Below, piece after piece: positions 48,570 to 58,621 of a stretch of 64,000 nt of DNA. The notes under the pieces are model-generated. The model saw only the letters and a program-made list of their open reading frames with translations, ran no database searches and had not been told where the DNA came from. The position numbers and the translations under genes are program-made. The stretch spans positions 765,001 to 829,000 of the forward strand of contig JAHDVF020001237.1 of assembly GCA_022606425.2 (NCBI GenBank). Reading direction: 5' to 3'. The stretch comes from Lepidostoma basale (lineage: Eukaryota; Arthropoda; Insecta; Trichoptera; Lepidostomatidae). Position 1 is the stretch's first letter; each line of letters opens with the position of its first letter.

Positions 48570-48855
48570 GAGATTTTCTATGGTTTCCTCAGCTGTGAGG
48601 CAAAATGTCTCCGGCATCATCAAGGTGGCCATAGCCTTTAAGTGGCGATGGGTGGGAAATGACCCAGATGAAAAATGGACATAGCGATTGCTGTACTGGC
48701 GACTGAAGACGACAGAGCGTGAAGTTGGCAATGGCGCAACGACGTCCGGAAGAGTGCGAAAAGCCTGGATCAAGACCGAAGAGAATGGAAAATACGAAAG
48801 GAAGCCTACGTAAATGAGTGGACGGCAACAACAGGCTGAAGAGGAAGAAGATATG
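48570..48855 (+). pseudogene. LINE 3' end, FKWRWVG family
   Basis: About 48600-48850 gives AFKWRWVGNDPDEKWT and, in other frames, WRLKTTERELAMAQRRP and ENTKGSLRK. It ends with GGCTGAAGAGGAAGAAGATA, the same 3' end logic as the RTE-like copies. Confidence 0.6.
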
Positions 48856-48884
48856 CTATCATACCGATGATCATATCGTGACGA

Positions 48885-49065
48885 CCTTCATGGTCGAGTG
48901 GTAAGTACTTTGACTGTCATACTAAAGGTCCCGGATTCGTTTCCCGATGATAACAATGTGATTCTCACACTATCTTTGGTCTGGTGTAGAATTCACGTGA
49001 CAATAAAACGGCGATAAATTAGATTCCTATCACATGTCATGAGAAGCGATAATTATAATAGATAA
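48885..49065 (+). repeat. tRNA-derived SINE, copy 3
   Basis: TTCATGGTCGAGTGGTAAGT (A-box region), a decayed B box near 48930, then TCACACTATCTTTGGTCTGG, TGTAGAATTCACGTGACAAT and CCTATCACATGTCATGAGAA. The distal part is missing. Confidence 0.75.
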
Positions 49066-49109
49066 ACCCTTTACATCGATTTGTCTCGCTCTATAAAGAA
49101 CTGTTCAAT

Positions 49110-49121
49110 GAAACAGTATTA

Positions 49122-49154
<33 letters not shown>

Positions 49155-49205
49155 ATAATAATAATAATAGTAATAATAATAATAATAAAAATAACAATAA
49201 TAATC
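49110..49205 (+). repeat. AAT trinucleotide microsatellite
   Basis: About 90 bases of AAT/ATA repeats with a few interruptions (AGT, AAC, AAA). Confidence 0.95.
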
Positions 49206-49214
49206 TGTACATTA

Positions 49215-49575
49215 CAATGAACAGAAAACCATCGAACTTACCAATTATCAAAATGGTCTCACACAGGATGCTATCTCCTACCACAACTCCATCCAGGAAC
49301 TGCTCCTCTTATCTTCCCCTCGGGAACAGACTTTTCTTTATAAATACAATCCCAACCCTAACTGGTCTTCCATTCCTTGACAATAATGTAAGACTTTATC
49401 ATAAACCCTAAATTCCCCCTCGCCCTCTTTCGGAAGGACACTCCGGGCCATACATTTAACCCCATCATAAAACAACTACCAAATCACATTCCAACAATGT
49501 TTTCTACAGACGTAAGAGGAATAGCCATTAGAGCTGAACCTCTGTAAGCCAGAAGATCCAAGTCCAAGTAAACCA
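49215..49575 (+). repeat. Unnamed repeat C, possible Jockey-like LINE remnant
   Basis: C-rich segment whose end (AAATCACATTCCAACAATGT, then GACGTAAGAGGAATAGCCAT, then TGAACCTCTG) recurs at 61390-61465. The frame 49217-49411 is open but unrecognised. Confidence 0.4.
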
Positions 49576-50099
49576 CTAGGTAGGTACTTATTAAACTTTC
49601 ATATCAATTTTGGAAATTTATTGATAACTATATAAATACGTATTATTAATCTAATCCCATTGCACAAGTATATTAAACAGTTCCTGGTACATTATCTATT
49701 TCCTTTGATAAGCTGGCGCCACACCGGAAGTTCAAATCAATAACTCTACAATATCAGTAGCACATCAAAATACGTAAATATGTTTTTTTGTTGCTCTATC
49801 GACAAGTTTGTTTTTTTTTACATAAAAGCATGAATATAAAATGAGTTCAAAATATTGCACAATAAACTCTTGGGTGCCACAAGTAAAGGTTACGAGTGCA
49901 GTGTTGGGAATAACAGATACATTTCCCTAGTATAATAATAGTTATAATCGATTTATCGTGCGGCTATGTAACGCGGAAATTTTAGATTATTTGATTAATT
50001 AAACGAAAAATAGATAGCATCTCCATCTTGGATTGTGCAGAATCATTAGCTCTAGATAAACTATCTTGATTTATATTCAAAACTGATGATTTTAATTTA
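49576..50099. other. A+T-rich stretch without recognised features
   Basis: Only short chance frames; no repeat partner in the window. Confidence 0.35.
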
Positions 50100-50640
50100 T
50101 ATTTTGTATAACTCTTCTCAGAGAAGAGAAGAAACGGTCTTGGGTGGGCGGCATATGGCACTCTGAAGAAGTTCTTTAATAGTAAGATTCCCAAATGTCT
50201 GAAACGCAAAATATATTATCAATGCGTACTTCCAGTACTGACATATAGAGCAGAAACGCTTACCCTCACCAAGTCGACCATAAGGAGACTCCGTGTAGCA
50301 CAGAGGAAACACGAAAGAGCCATGCTACACGTACGACTCTCAGACCGGATAAGAAATACTGAAATACGTAGAAGGTCGGGAGTAACAGATGTCGTCGCAA
50401 GGGTAGCGAAGCTTAAATGGTCATTTGCGGGACATGTTGCCAGATTGGTAGACGATAGATGGACCAGAAGGATGATACCGTGGAGACCCCGCAAAGACAA
50501 CGAAACAGAGGAGAGCCCCCACTCGATGGTCCGATGACATTAGAAGAATTGCTGGTGATTGGATGCAAAAGGCATAAGACAGTATGGGCGAGGCCTATGT
50601 ACAGCAGTGGACGACAACGGCTGTCTAACTAAGTAAGTAA
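50100..50640 (+). pseudogene. RTE-like LINE 3' end, LSDRIRNTEIRRRS family
   Basis: Frames give NGLGWAAYGTLKKFF, KRKIYYQCVLPVLTYRAETL, then RAMLHVRLSDRIRNTEIRRR, VAKLKWSFAGHVARLVDDRW and TRRMIPWRPRK, ending AYVQQWTTTAV. Same family as 29.0 kb. Decayed by frameshifts. The GAA tail is lost. Confidence 0.78.
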
Positions 50641-50779
50641 ATTTGTTTAACACCAGCTTATCAAAATTCGTTTTTTTTATCTATACAAATGTAAAATTTC
50701 AAAACCATTTTCACAAGTTTCATATGTCTACTGTTTGTCGATATTTAACCTGTATAATAATGTGTTGAATGCTTACTCT

Positions 50780-51045
50780 ATTTCTCCTTGTGGCCTGTTT
50801 CTTAAGAGGAATGGCCTCCTGCGAGGTCGACTCCCAACTGTCGATCCACTTCTTTGGTGGTCTGCCCGGGGGTCGTCTACCTTGGGGTTGGCCGTGGAAC
50901 ACAATGAGGGGGAGTTTGGGTGGATCCATTATCCTCACGTGTGCATACCAGTATCTTATCCTTTGCCTTCCCCAACTAACGACATCCTCGACCTCAAATA
51001 ACTCCCTTATCTTTGAGTTCCGTATTCTATCTCTTCTTAATTCTT
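50780..51045 (-). pseudogene. RTE-like LINE 3' end, PQGRRPPGRPPKKW family, minus strand
   Basis: On -, 50938-50720 reads MDPPKLPLIVFHGQPQGRRP, PGRPPKKWIDSWESTSQEAI and PLKKQATRRN, matching the end of the 45 kb element and the 166-base fragment at 62.14 kb. Confidence 0.72.
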
Positions 51046-51149
51046 AATTCCTTCCGACTTTTTTCCGTCTATTTTTTTCCTTGTATACAACAGGTCGTTA
51101 GAACCCAATTACTGTATTCAATTTATTTAAGCTATTATATTGATTTTCA

Positions 51150-51308
51150 TGACATGTGATAGGCAGTCAATCTATCGCTATTTTATTGTCACTTGAATTC
51201 TACACCAGACCAAAGACAGTGTGACAATCACACTGCCATCGCCGGGAATCGAACCCAGGACCTTTGGTATGGAAGTCAGAGCTTTTACTACTCTGCCACG
51301 AAGGTCGA
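51150..51308 (-). repeat. tRNA-derived SINE, copy 4, minus strand
   Basis: On - it has the A-box region (CGTGGCAGAGTAGTAAAAGC), the B box GGGTTCGATTCCCGG (51254-51240), the body (AGTGTGATTGTCACACTGTC, GGTGTAGAATTCAAGTGACA) and the ATCACATGTCATG end. Confidence 0.82.
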
Positions 51309-52137
51309 CAGTCTCGTAGTGTCTTGCCAGATGTTTCTGAGCGTCTTCATTTCTGACACTCTGAGTGCTTTTTTTTATGATTGTGGTGTCTGTCCAGCAC
51401 TCGATCTCATATGTCGATGATGGGTCGCACACAAGTCTTATAAATTATTATTAAGTATTTAAATTCTTTGCTTTTTGTATCACATTATACAGTTCGAAAC
51501 GTTTTATTTTATCTATTGTATTACGAATATTTTTTGACAAATATATAAAACAATTATTTTACGTAAGATCAAGATCGATAATTTGGATGGTCCCATCTCT
51601 AAGAGCTCGGTGCATTGACTCTTGGAACGTGTAGTTCCTATGCACATTAAACTGTATTTTTATCTTCACTGCCACCATTTCGTTCTTAGCATGCACGTAT
51701 TATATTATGCATCTGTATACTTTACTTGTAATGGAAATATGCAGAGATGTTGCTTTATTAACCAGTTGGAAAAAATTATAAGCCATTCCCCTATTTGATT
51801 GTATAAACATAAATCATTAGTGTATCTACATATTAATACTTTATATTACTATAATGTATATAAGCAGAAAATTCGTTAATTTAAATAAGTATGTTTATTG
51901 CACTTCTTAGTTTAGTCTTAGTCTTAGAAACACATCTTCGATTTTTTCCAGCCATGTATGAGGATTAAAATGAATCAGGAAAATTAAAAAAAATATTCAA
52001 ATTATTGTCTTTAACAATTATTATATAATATTCGGGTTCTTGTATTTATAAACATTGTTTGCGTAATATTCGTGTTTCGTCACATCTACATATGAAAATT
52101 GTTAGATAAATATTATTTTATTAAATGTCATTTGACG
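51309..52137. other. A+T-rich stretch without recognised features
   Basis: No coding signal. 51590-51660 is of mixed composition and unexplained. Confidence 0.4.
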
Positions 52138-52425
52138 ACTTTCGTGGCAGAGTGGCAAGAGCTATGAATGCCACACCGAGATTCCGGGTTCAATTACCGG
52201 TGATGAAAGTGTGATTATCACACTGTCTTTAATCTGATGTAGAATTCACGTGAAAATAAAAAAGCGATAGATTAGCTACCTATGTGTCACGATAATCAAT
52301 AGCTAAAAAGTTGTAAAGTGTAATTGGGTTCAAATAACCTGCTGTATACAAATATAGAAAGCAACGGAAAACTACCACATTGAAAATACCCAAGTGGCAT
52401 CCCAAGAACCAGCAAAGATGTTTTT
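52138..52425 (+). repeat. tRNA-derived SINE, copy 5, near full length
   Basis: The A box TGGCAGAGTGG is at about 52144-52154 and the B-box region GGGTTCAATTACC at about 52186-52198. The body and the distal part (GGAAAACTACCACATTG, GGCATCCCAAGAACCAGC) are all present. It gives the best A box among the copies. Confidence 0.85.
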
Positions 52426-52501
52426 AAACTTTAAAAAATCTCTAGAATTTTTTTTAAATGACGAAATTAAAACACTGGTTTTCCCACTTTTCAGTTTATT
52501 T

Positions 52502-52545
52502 TTCTCGACATGTTTCGAAGGTTTACACCTTCATCATCAGGAGAA
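52502..52545 (-). ncRNA. Hammerhead self-cleaving ribozyme (minimal, short stem III)
   Basis: Read 5' to 3' on -: stem I strand TTCTC (52545-52541), CTGATGA (52540-52534), T (52533), stem II GAAGG (52532-52528), loop of six, CCTTC (52521-52517), GAAA (52516-52513), CATG (52512-52509), TC (52508-52507), stem I partner GAGAA (52506-52502). All invariant core bases are present, stems I and II are perfect 5-bp helices, and the stem III segment ACAUGU is self-complementary, so it would work best as a dimer, as known for such minimal hammerheads. Predicted cleavage is 3' of the C at 52507. Activity is untested. Confidence 0.8.
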
Positions 52546-52577
52546 CGATAAAAACTCATGATGTAACGATATAAACA

Positions 52578-52616
52578 CCCGATGATGAAGGTGTAAGCCT
52601 TCGAAACCTGTTGAGA
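52578..52616 (+). ncRNA. Decayed hammerhead copy
   Basis: CCGATGA (52579-52585, U4 changed to C), T, GAAGG, loop of six, CCTTC, GAAA (52603-52606), then CCTGTT with GAGAA after it. Stem II is intact, but stem I has no 5' partner and the cleavage triplet is changed. Probably inactive. Confidence 0.5.
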
Positions 52617-52767
52617 AAAATAAACTCAAAAGTGGGAAAACCAGTGTTTTAATTCATAAAAAAATTCGTCATTAGGGAATTCCACAGTGTTAACGCCTTA
52701 AGCCTATCTAAAAAAATCAATACCATGCAAGCTCTGTCAATTATAATGACTTTTTTTTTCTTTAAAT

Positions 52768-53037
52768 TCAAAACAAATACATATGTTCGTTTTCTTGATT
52801 ATTATAACGCAATTTAATTAAGCTATGTAGTTTTGCTTCCATTGCCATATATAGTTCTCTCCAGCGCACTTCATAAGCGATCTTGAAAAGGTGAGTTTTT
52901 TCCGCGAATTCGTCAAAGAGTTGAATTGCTTTGCCCTTGCTCCGACTGATCAGTCCAACGCCCTGGTTCGCTGAACTTTCAATGTATGATGGTGCCGACC
53001 CTGTACACATTTCATACCTGACTAACGTACGTAAGCA
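52768..53037 (-). CDS. Unrecognised candidate (terminal) exon
   Basis: On - a clean acceptor (pyrimidine-rich, ending TTCAG, 53042-53038) opens at a codon boundary into 89 codons without a stop, starting CLRTLVRYEMCTGSAPSYIE and continuing SANQGVGLISRSKGKAIQLF, DEFAEKTHLFKIAYEVRWRE, ending ENEHMYLF, stop at 52768. Composition and residue use look coding, unlike the surroundings. A second minus-strand open frame at 53364-53176 (ending SIPDLISINQSVEKVQDNLK, RHV) could be the preceding exon, but its donor is weak. I recognise no family. It may be an exon of a host gene or a remnant of an unknown element. Confidence 0.35.
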   Translation of the reverse strand, partial: CLRTLVRYEMCTGSAPSYIESSANQGVGLISRSKGKAIQLFDEFAEKTHLFKIAYEVRWRELYMAMEAKLHSLIKLRYNNQENEHMYLF

Positions 53038-53175
53038 CTGAACCAAAAAATTGTCTAATATAACTGTTCTTTATGCGCAAAAAATGTATTTTAATGTGTC
53101 ATAATTTGGCGTTGTGAGTTGAAAATCTGTGTTTCAGCAATTTAACTGAGTATTTGAACAAAGCATAAATTTAAT

Positions 53176-53364
53176 TTAAACATGCCGTTTCAAGTTATCT
53201 TGCACTTTCTCAACGGATTGATTTATACTAATTAAATCTGGTATACTCTTGACTAAGGAGGTAAATCGAAAAGGATAATGTATCCCGCTTAGAACACGAT
53301 GAAACCAGTTTATGATTAAGTTCATGTTAATCATATTTGAAAAAAAAATGTTAATACAATTCAT
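53176..53364 (-). other. Open frame possibly linked to the exon at 52768-53037
   Basis: Sixty codons on -, including NWFHRVLSGIHYPFRFTSLV and KSIPDLISINQSVEKVQDNL. No recognised motif. Listed because it is next to a candidate exon on the same strand. The splice donor after RH (GTTTAA) is poor. Confidence 0.2.
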
Positions 53365-53759
53365 TATAACAAAGAGTAAAGTAATTTAATTAATTAACTA
53401 ATCGGGTAGTACGGACAGGTTCACAAAATGAAAATAATATCAAATATTGAATTATAAATACTTAATGGTTGTCGTTTTCGTATCGTGACTTCAGTTATGA
53501 TCCCGGCAAATGGTTTGCTCCGATAAACAAGAGCACGACATCAGTACTATTCGTGATCGAATGTCAGCAGATGTAACGTCAATGATGGTGGAATGAATTG
53601 AACTGCAATAAAAAATTCATCCAAAAACATGATAAAAAAAATTGGGAACGTAACAGTTTTCTTCTATATACGCCATACTTTGTGTTGTTATGATGGTTTA
53701 TTTCTTTTTTATACACTTTGTATATACAACATTTTTATTTTAAAAAATAAATTAATGTA

Positions 53760-53790
53760 AAAATGTTTCGGACTAACAGTCCTTCTTCAG
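53760..53790 (-). ncRNA. Hammerhead core with altered cleavage site
   Basis: On -: CTGAAGA (53790-53784), T-to-A spacer, GGAC (53782-53779), loop, GTCC (53773-53770), GAAA (53769-53766), then CATT instead of CATGTC. Stem II is perfect. The changed stem III and cleavage site should abolish activity. Confidence 0.5.
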
Positions 53791-54060
53791 TAAAGAAACA
53801 CATTTATAAAAATATTATAAAATAATTGTTGTTTACATGATCTTACAGATGTTACAAAGATTTATTTTGGAACGTTTATGCTTTTGTTATAAGAAATATT
53901 ATGATTCAATTATAAATTTAAAATAATAATTTAAAGTTTTTAATTTTAAATTGAATCGTAATATTTGTTATAACAAAAGCATAAACGTTCCAAAATAAAT
54001 CTTTATAAATCTGTCAGATCATGTAAACAACAAGAATTTTAAAATATTTTTATAAATGTG

Positions 54061-54108
54061 TATCTTTACTGAAGAAGGACTGTTTGTCCGAAACATGTCT
54101 ATATAATA
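54061..54108 (+). ncRNA. Hammerhead ribozyme core, weak stem I
   Basis: CTGAAGA (54069-54075, fits CUGANGA), A, stem II GGAC (54077-54080) with GTCC (54086-54089), GAAA (54090-54093), CATG (54094-54097), TC (54098-54099). All invariant bases are present. Stem I next to the core pairs only in part (54065-54068 against 54100-54103, one mismatch), so activity is uncertain. Confidence 0.6.
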
Positions 54109-54339
54109 TTATTTTTTTATTAAAAGTGTTGTACTCGTATATACAAAGTGTATAAAAAAGAAAAATAGTTACAGTTTTCAATTAAAAAATTGATAAGGTA
54201 TTTTAATTGTAACAATTATATCTAATAATAATCATGTATCATTTACACCTGACGATGTGAAACTGATCATGATTAATAAATAAATAAAAATGTGTTTGTA
54301 ATATTATTTCTAGAATATTTTTATATGAAATAATATATC

Positions 54340-54525
54340 ATTTGAAGGGACAGGGAAAGTGGCTCCACGTGTGGTGTTAATATAATATCTGATACTCCCG
54401 GAAACGATATAAAGTCGGCCATATCTTCCACGACAATGGCAAGAGAACTAGAAGAAATGAAACCCAAATTAGGGCCATCCATAAGAGATTAGCTTGCTAT
54501 TGTCACGAAGTAGTAATAATTCGAA
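54340..54525 (+). repeat. Unnamed short repeat A, copy 2
   Basis: GGCTCCACGTGTGGTGTTAA, then CTCCCGGAAACGATATAAAG, CGGCCATATCTTCCACGACA and GGCAAGAGAACTAGAAGAAA match blocks at 4655-4815 and 60390-60560. Confidence 0.65.
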
Positions 54526-55189
54526 ACTTTTTCTTCTTATATCTGAGATCTACACAGTACAAGTAAAAATACCTACAAATAGTTACAAGTTGAATTTTAT
54601 CTTATTCATATTATCCAAATGCTAGTTATAAATATGATCGGTTGTTCGAGCGGAAAATATAAAAAAAGAATAATGCTTCAATTTATTCGTTGATTTGAAA
54701 ATTTTCAAATGATAACTTTTCTGTCGTTTTTGTTTTCCTCGTTCGCTCGATGCCTAAAACCGTTTTGTCTCTATTATGTTGTAATATATAGCATGTTTAC
54801 TTTATTAATTTTAAATTTACATAGCTGAATTTTTACCATATTGTATGTTAAATACGACAACACTTACTCACGCTACCCTTCGTTTATTGTAAAATATACA
54901 AAAGGTGTCTTTAAAACATCAAATATTTACCCAATCGATTTTTTCCCAGTAACAACATACAGTTGATAACCATAACAACACTTTTTTTATTTCCTTTCAC
55001 GTGAATTATGTTTTCAGACAACTTTTCTGCTAAGATTTAAATAATGTTATATTTTATTACATGATTCAATGGCGCTAAAAACATTAATTATTGTATCTAT
55101 TACAAAAAAAAATTGTGTTTCTTATACATTTATTTATTAACCTTATATTTCTACAAATTTTAAGTTCAACAATAAAATGGATCTGATTA
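54526..55189. other. A+T-rich stretch without recognised features
   Basis: Nothing supportable was found here. Confidence 0.45.
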
Positions 55190-55600
55190 TAATAACTAAC
55201 TAACCAAATAACCATCACGCCGTCTCCCTGGAGGGGTAGGTATAAAGAATGGAACGCCACACTAGTCTGTCCTGACATACTTCTCTCGCTTCCTCTATAT
55301 TCATACATCTTGTCATGCACGCACGTCGATTTCTCCGACTCCTCACGTGACCGACATTTAATATTTGATTGATTTGATCGTGCCACATTTTCCTCGGCCT
55401 TCCTCTATTTCTAGCTCCGTTCACGCCGTTTACATATACCTTCTTCACCATTCTGTCTTCACTCAGTTTTTCCGTATGTCCAAACCATCTTAATGACCCT
55501 CTCATTATTTTGTTCATAACACTTTCATTCGCACCGCATTCACTTCTTATACTTGCATTTGACCCTCTATCATATACAGATTTGCCACATTATAGTATTT
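55190..55600 (-). pseudogene. RTE-like LINE 3' end, SLRWFGHMERM family, copy 3
   Basis: The minus frame 55517-55215 reads NKIMRGSLRWFGHTEKLSED, RMVKKVYVNGVNGARNRGRP, RKMWHDQINQILNVGHVRSR, RNRRACMTRCMNIEEAREVC and QDRLVWRSILYTYPSRETA. The 3' end on + is AACTAACTAACCAAATAACC. It is one of the best-kept copies. Confidence 0.85.
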
Positions 55601-55990
55601 TTCTTATTTTGGCGCTACATGCCTGTGTGGGACTTGGCCTCCTCCACAACAATCCTCCACTGACTCCTGTCTCTGACCATCTCTTTCCATTCTCCAGATC
55701 TTTCTAGTATCTCCTAATCCTCTTCCACACAGTCTTTTTATTGGTCTCGTTTCGCGCCGCACCCATCTGGACATAATTTTTGGCGCACTACCCTCTGGCA
55801 TCCTTTCTACATGGCCAGTCCACCGTTGAGAATTTCACCACTATATCCTGGTTAATCAGTACTTAATGTTCAAGTTTTTTTTTTATTCTGTAAGTCCCAG
55901 CCTCCAATTTTTATCAGAAACTTCCTCTCAAAAACTGCCAGCCTGCCTTCCACTCTCTTTGCATTAGAAACTATGTATCATAGACGTAGG
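55601..55990 (-). pseudogene. Second LINE 3' end adjoining, minus strand
   Basis: On -, 55801-55604 gives MPEGSAPKIMSRWVRRETRP, IKRLCGRGLGDTRKIW and RMERDGQRQESVEDCCGGGQ, and just upstream a diverged GRLAVFERKFLIKIGG-like reading. This is another RTE-like RT C-terminus lying directly 5' of the previous fragment, so either two insertions or one chimeric element. Confidence 0.55.
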
Positions 55991-56079
55991 TGATTGATTA
56001 TATTACGAGTAGGTATTATGATTATGAACTGCATATAATAATTGGTGGGGAGAGCAATCAAACTGCTGAACATGATCGC

Positions 56080-56300
56080 TTCGTAGATCGATGTCTTTCA
56101 TATTCATGAAAGTACGCTCAGAAGACAAATACTCTTGACTTTGGAGAGTATCTTGTGTTCCTAATGTCGAACCATCTCTCATGCGTTCCTGATATTATAT
56201 ATTTTTTATATTTTACCTGTTCTCAATAGATGACTTAAACTATGAAAACATTTTGTAATGTCTTTTGAGAAAATAAACTGATTTGATTGATTGATTAATT
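56080..56300 (+). mobile_element. LINE 3' end with TTGAT-type tail, copy 2
   Basis: Matches 10770-10965 (TAATGTCGAACCATCTCTCA, GCGTTCCTGATATTATA, TTCTCAATAGATGACTTAAA, TTGTAATGTCTTTTGAGAAA) and ends in GATTTGATTGATTGATTAAT. Confidence 0.72.
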
Positions 56301-56574
56301 GATTGATAATACGAGAACAAATCCCTTTCCAATTGTGTTGAGTAGGGCAATACCCCTTCTAACAAATATAATCTGTGGAAGGTTAGGGCTATTCACTAGA
56401 CTGGGAACAGTCTATGTTGTCGCTGCTTCAGTTAATTGTCTGAGTCATAAACGTTAGCGTTGAGTTATGCGTAAGGTCACGTAGTTTATAAAAGTAAACT
56501 TTTAGTAATATGTTTTTGAGTATTTTCTTCTGTCAGTGCCTGAATTAGTCAGCGCGAGACCTGTAGTCTTGTTT

Positions 56575-56692
56575 CCTCAACATTCATATATCTTCTCATG
56601 TACGCACGTCGATTTCTCTGAATCCTCACGTGGCCGAAATTTAATATTTATTGATTTGATCGTGCCACGTTTTTCTAATAATGAAAAAAATC
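56575..56692 (-). pseudogene. Short fragment of the SLRWFGHMERM LINE family
   Basis: CTCATGTACGCACGTCGATT, TCTCTGAATCCTCACGTGGC and TTGATTTGATCGTGCCACGT match 55310-55390. Confidence 0.7.
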
Positions 56693-56734
56693 GATGATTT
56701 TTTTAAAAACAGCTTCCAATTTTATATTTATTTC

Positions 56735-56885
56735 GGTAGCAACCAGTTTTGTCAGGCTGACTGGTATCGACAGACCGATGCCAACCAGCCTGTCGAAACC
56801 CATCCCTGTCGAAATAAAGACAAAAGTGAAAATAGTTATTAAAAAAACATCGTTTTATTTCATTATTATTTACAATTATTTTATT
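56735..56885 (+). repeat. Hairpin repeat, CCTGGCGAAACC family, copy 3
   Basis: CAGACCGATGCCAACCAGCC, TGTCGAAACCC, then GTCGAAATAAAGACAAAAGT and AAAACATCGTTTTATTTCAT. The tail is almost identical to the one at 28.4 kb. Confidence 0.6.
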
Positions 56886-57674
56886 CAAAAAATGTTTTCA
56901 TGAATTCAATTGTGCATTTAGACATTATACTGCAGTCTTATTGAACGAATTCATAATAAATCATTTTATTTTTATTCATAGAGAAAAATGATCTAGGCTT
57001 ATAAATAACTGTCGGTACAAAAGTATTTATTTCTACATTATTATAAATTATGCAATTATCGCTTTATTTAAATACTAAAATTATAAAAAAAAATATGAAA
57101 TATAATTTTAATAACCATCATAGATGAATAGAAAAATACAATTATTATTCCTTACTTATCATCAGACATTTTCTGACATGTACCTAATCTATGTATGCCT
57201 TCCATGTCGCATTCTTTGCTTTATCGGTCATTCTTAAGTTCCTAGTGATACCGAAACCGCGATGAGACCGCCAAGTAGGTAGTGTGACGTCTGGTCTCCG
57301 GTACTAAATGTCAGGTGGCTAACTGCCTATTCACAGTCCATGATACCAGTACTCGTACCCTCTATGCGCGTATTTCTTATTCACGAAAGTTTTATGGTGA
57401 AACAAAATTATTAGTGAAAAAACGCTAGTGATTTGCCCGAATACCGGATGCCGGATATTCGGCTGGCTCACTATATATATTACTAAAAAAATCTACCTGA
57501 TGTTTACGGCCTAATTCACGCAAGAATTGTAGCACGTATATCAACAGCTCTCGCGACTTTATATTTCCGTCATAATGCAGAGAACATTGTGTTCATCATA
57601 CTTTACCTTTGTTAACTTTGAATATTAATAAACCGTTTTGTACATTTGTACCTATGTGTTTGAAATAAATCTTC
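56886..57674. other. Intergenic stretch without recognised features
   Basis: 57230-57450 has mixed composition but no coding frame or repeat partner was identified. Confidence 0.35.
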
Positions 57675-58225
57675 TTATTCTTCTTCTTTCTCAACCTATT
57701 CCCGTCCACTCCTGGACAAAGGCCTCCTTCATTCGCTTCTATGTCACTCTGTCCTGTGTAGACTGCAGCCAAGTTATTCCGACGTGTCTGTTCAGATCAT
57801 CCTTCCACAGTAGTTGCGGTCACCCTGCACTTCTCTTTGCCGTCCACGGTCTCCAAGTCAGCAGTCTTCTTGTCCACTTTTCGTCTGAGCTTCTGGCTAC
57901 GAGACCTGCCCATTACCATTTTAGAGTCGCCACCCGGTGGATGATGTCAGTGACCTTTGTTTTTTCTCTCACCGTATCGTTTCTAACTCTGTCTCTTAGG
58001 CTTATTCCTAACATGGCTCTTTCCATGGCTCTTTGGGTCACTCGTAGTTTCTCGGCACATTGTTTGGACAGTGTAACAGTTTCAAGACCATAAGTACCAA
58101 CTGGAAGAACGCAGGCTTCATAGACTTTTCGTTTCAGGTTGATCGGTATTTTCCGGTTTTTAAGGATGTAACTCATGTTTCCGAAAGCTGCCCAGCTTAG
58201 TCCAATTCTCCTTTTTAGCTCTGCG
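57675..58225 (-). pseudogene. RTE-like LINE 3' end, AMERAMLGISLRDRVRN family, minus strand
   Basis: On - from 58225: RRIGLSWAAFGNMSYILKNR, KIPINLKRKVYEACVLPVGT, YGLETVTLSKQC, QRAMERAMLGISLRDRVRND and VATLKW, then frame-broken sequence to a TTCTTCTT-type end (GAAGAAGAA tail on -) at about 57672-57688. Same family as 29.0 kb. Confidence 0.82.
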
Positions 58226-58621
58226 GTTTGGTTATCTCAATAAATGTGCAATAAATAAACAACTTTAATTTATCATGTTTTCGTTCGTTTGGCACGTATT
58301 TCATTATTAATTAAGTATCATAACCATCTATATTAATATGGAGAGTGGCATTAATTGCATTAATTTAATCAAAATTTTGTATTTTTAACGATCCGTTATC
58401 CGATCGGATATTTACTTGTTTTCCAATATCCGGCTGGATAGTAAAACAAAACCAGGTAGGCCGTATACCCAATAGTTACCGAATATCCGTTTCATACCCA
58501 GTAAGTATTACAATACAATTATTTTACCGATCCACATATTATTTATGAAACATCGTAGAAATATAAAAATTTGGATAATATCAAGTATCTTGTGTTACTA
58601 AGTGTACTCGTATATGTAGGA
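58226..58621. other. A+T-rich stretch without recognised features
   Basis: Nothing supportable was found here. Confidence 0.4.

Larger units (their letters stand above)
52450..52672. repeat. Foldback repeat with inverted hammerhead copies
   Basis: Arms of about 95 bases: 52459-52548 and 52578-52672. Mirror blocks are AAAACACTGGTTTTCCCACT / AGTGGGAAAACCAGTGTTTT, GTTTATTTTTCTC / GAGAAAAATAAAC and TTCGAAGG / CCTTCGAA. The left arm on - holds an intact hammerhead; the right arm on + holds a decayed one. Confidence 0.85.
53697..54163. repeat. Long palindrome (about 230-bp arms) with hammerhead cores
   Basis: The arms meet near 53930. Mirror blocks include TTTTTTATACACTTTGTATA / TATACAAAGTGTATAAAAAA, GATTTATTTTGGAACGTTTA / TAAACGTTCCAAAATAAATC and ATTCAATT / AATTGAAT near the centre. 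Each arm holds a hammerhead core about 150 bases from the centre. Confidence 0.85.

Noticed and set aside
49110..49205. CRISPR-like or functional tandem array
   Set aside because: Simple AAT microsatellite without unique spacers.
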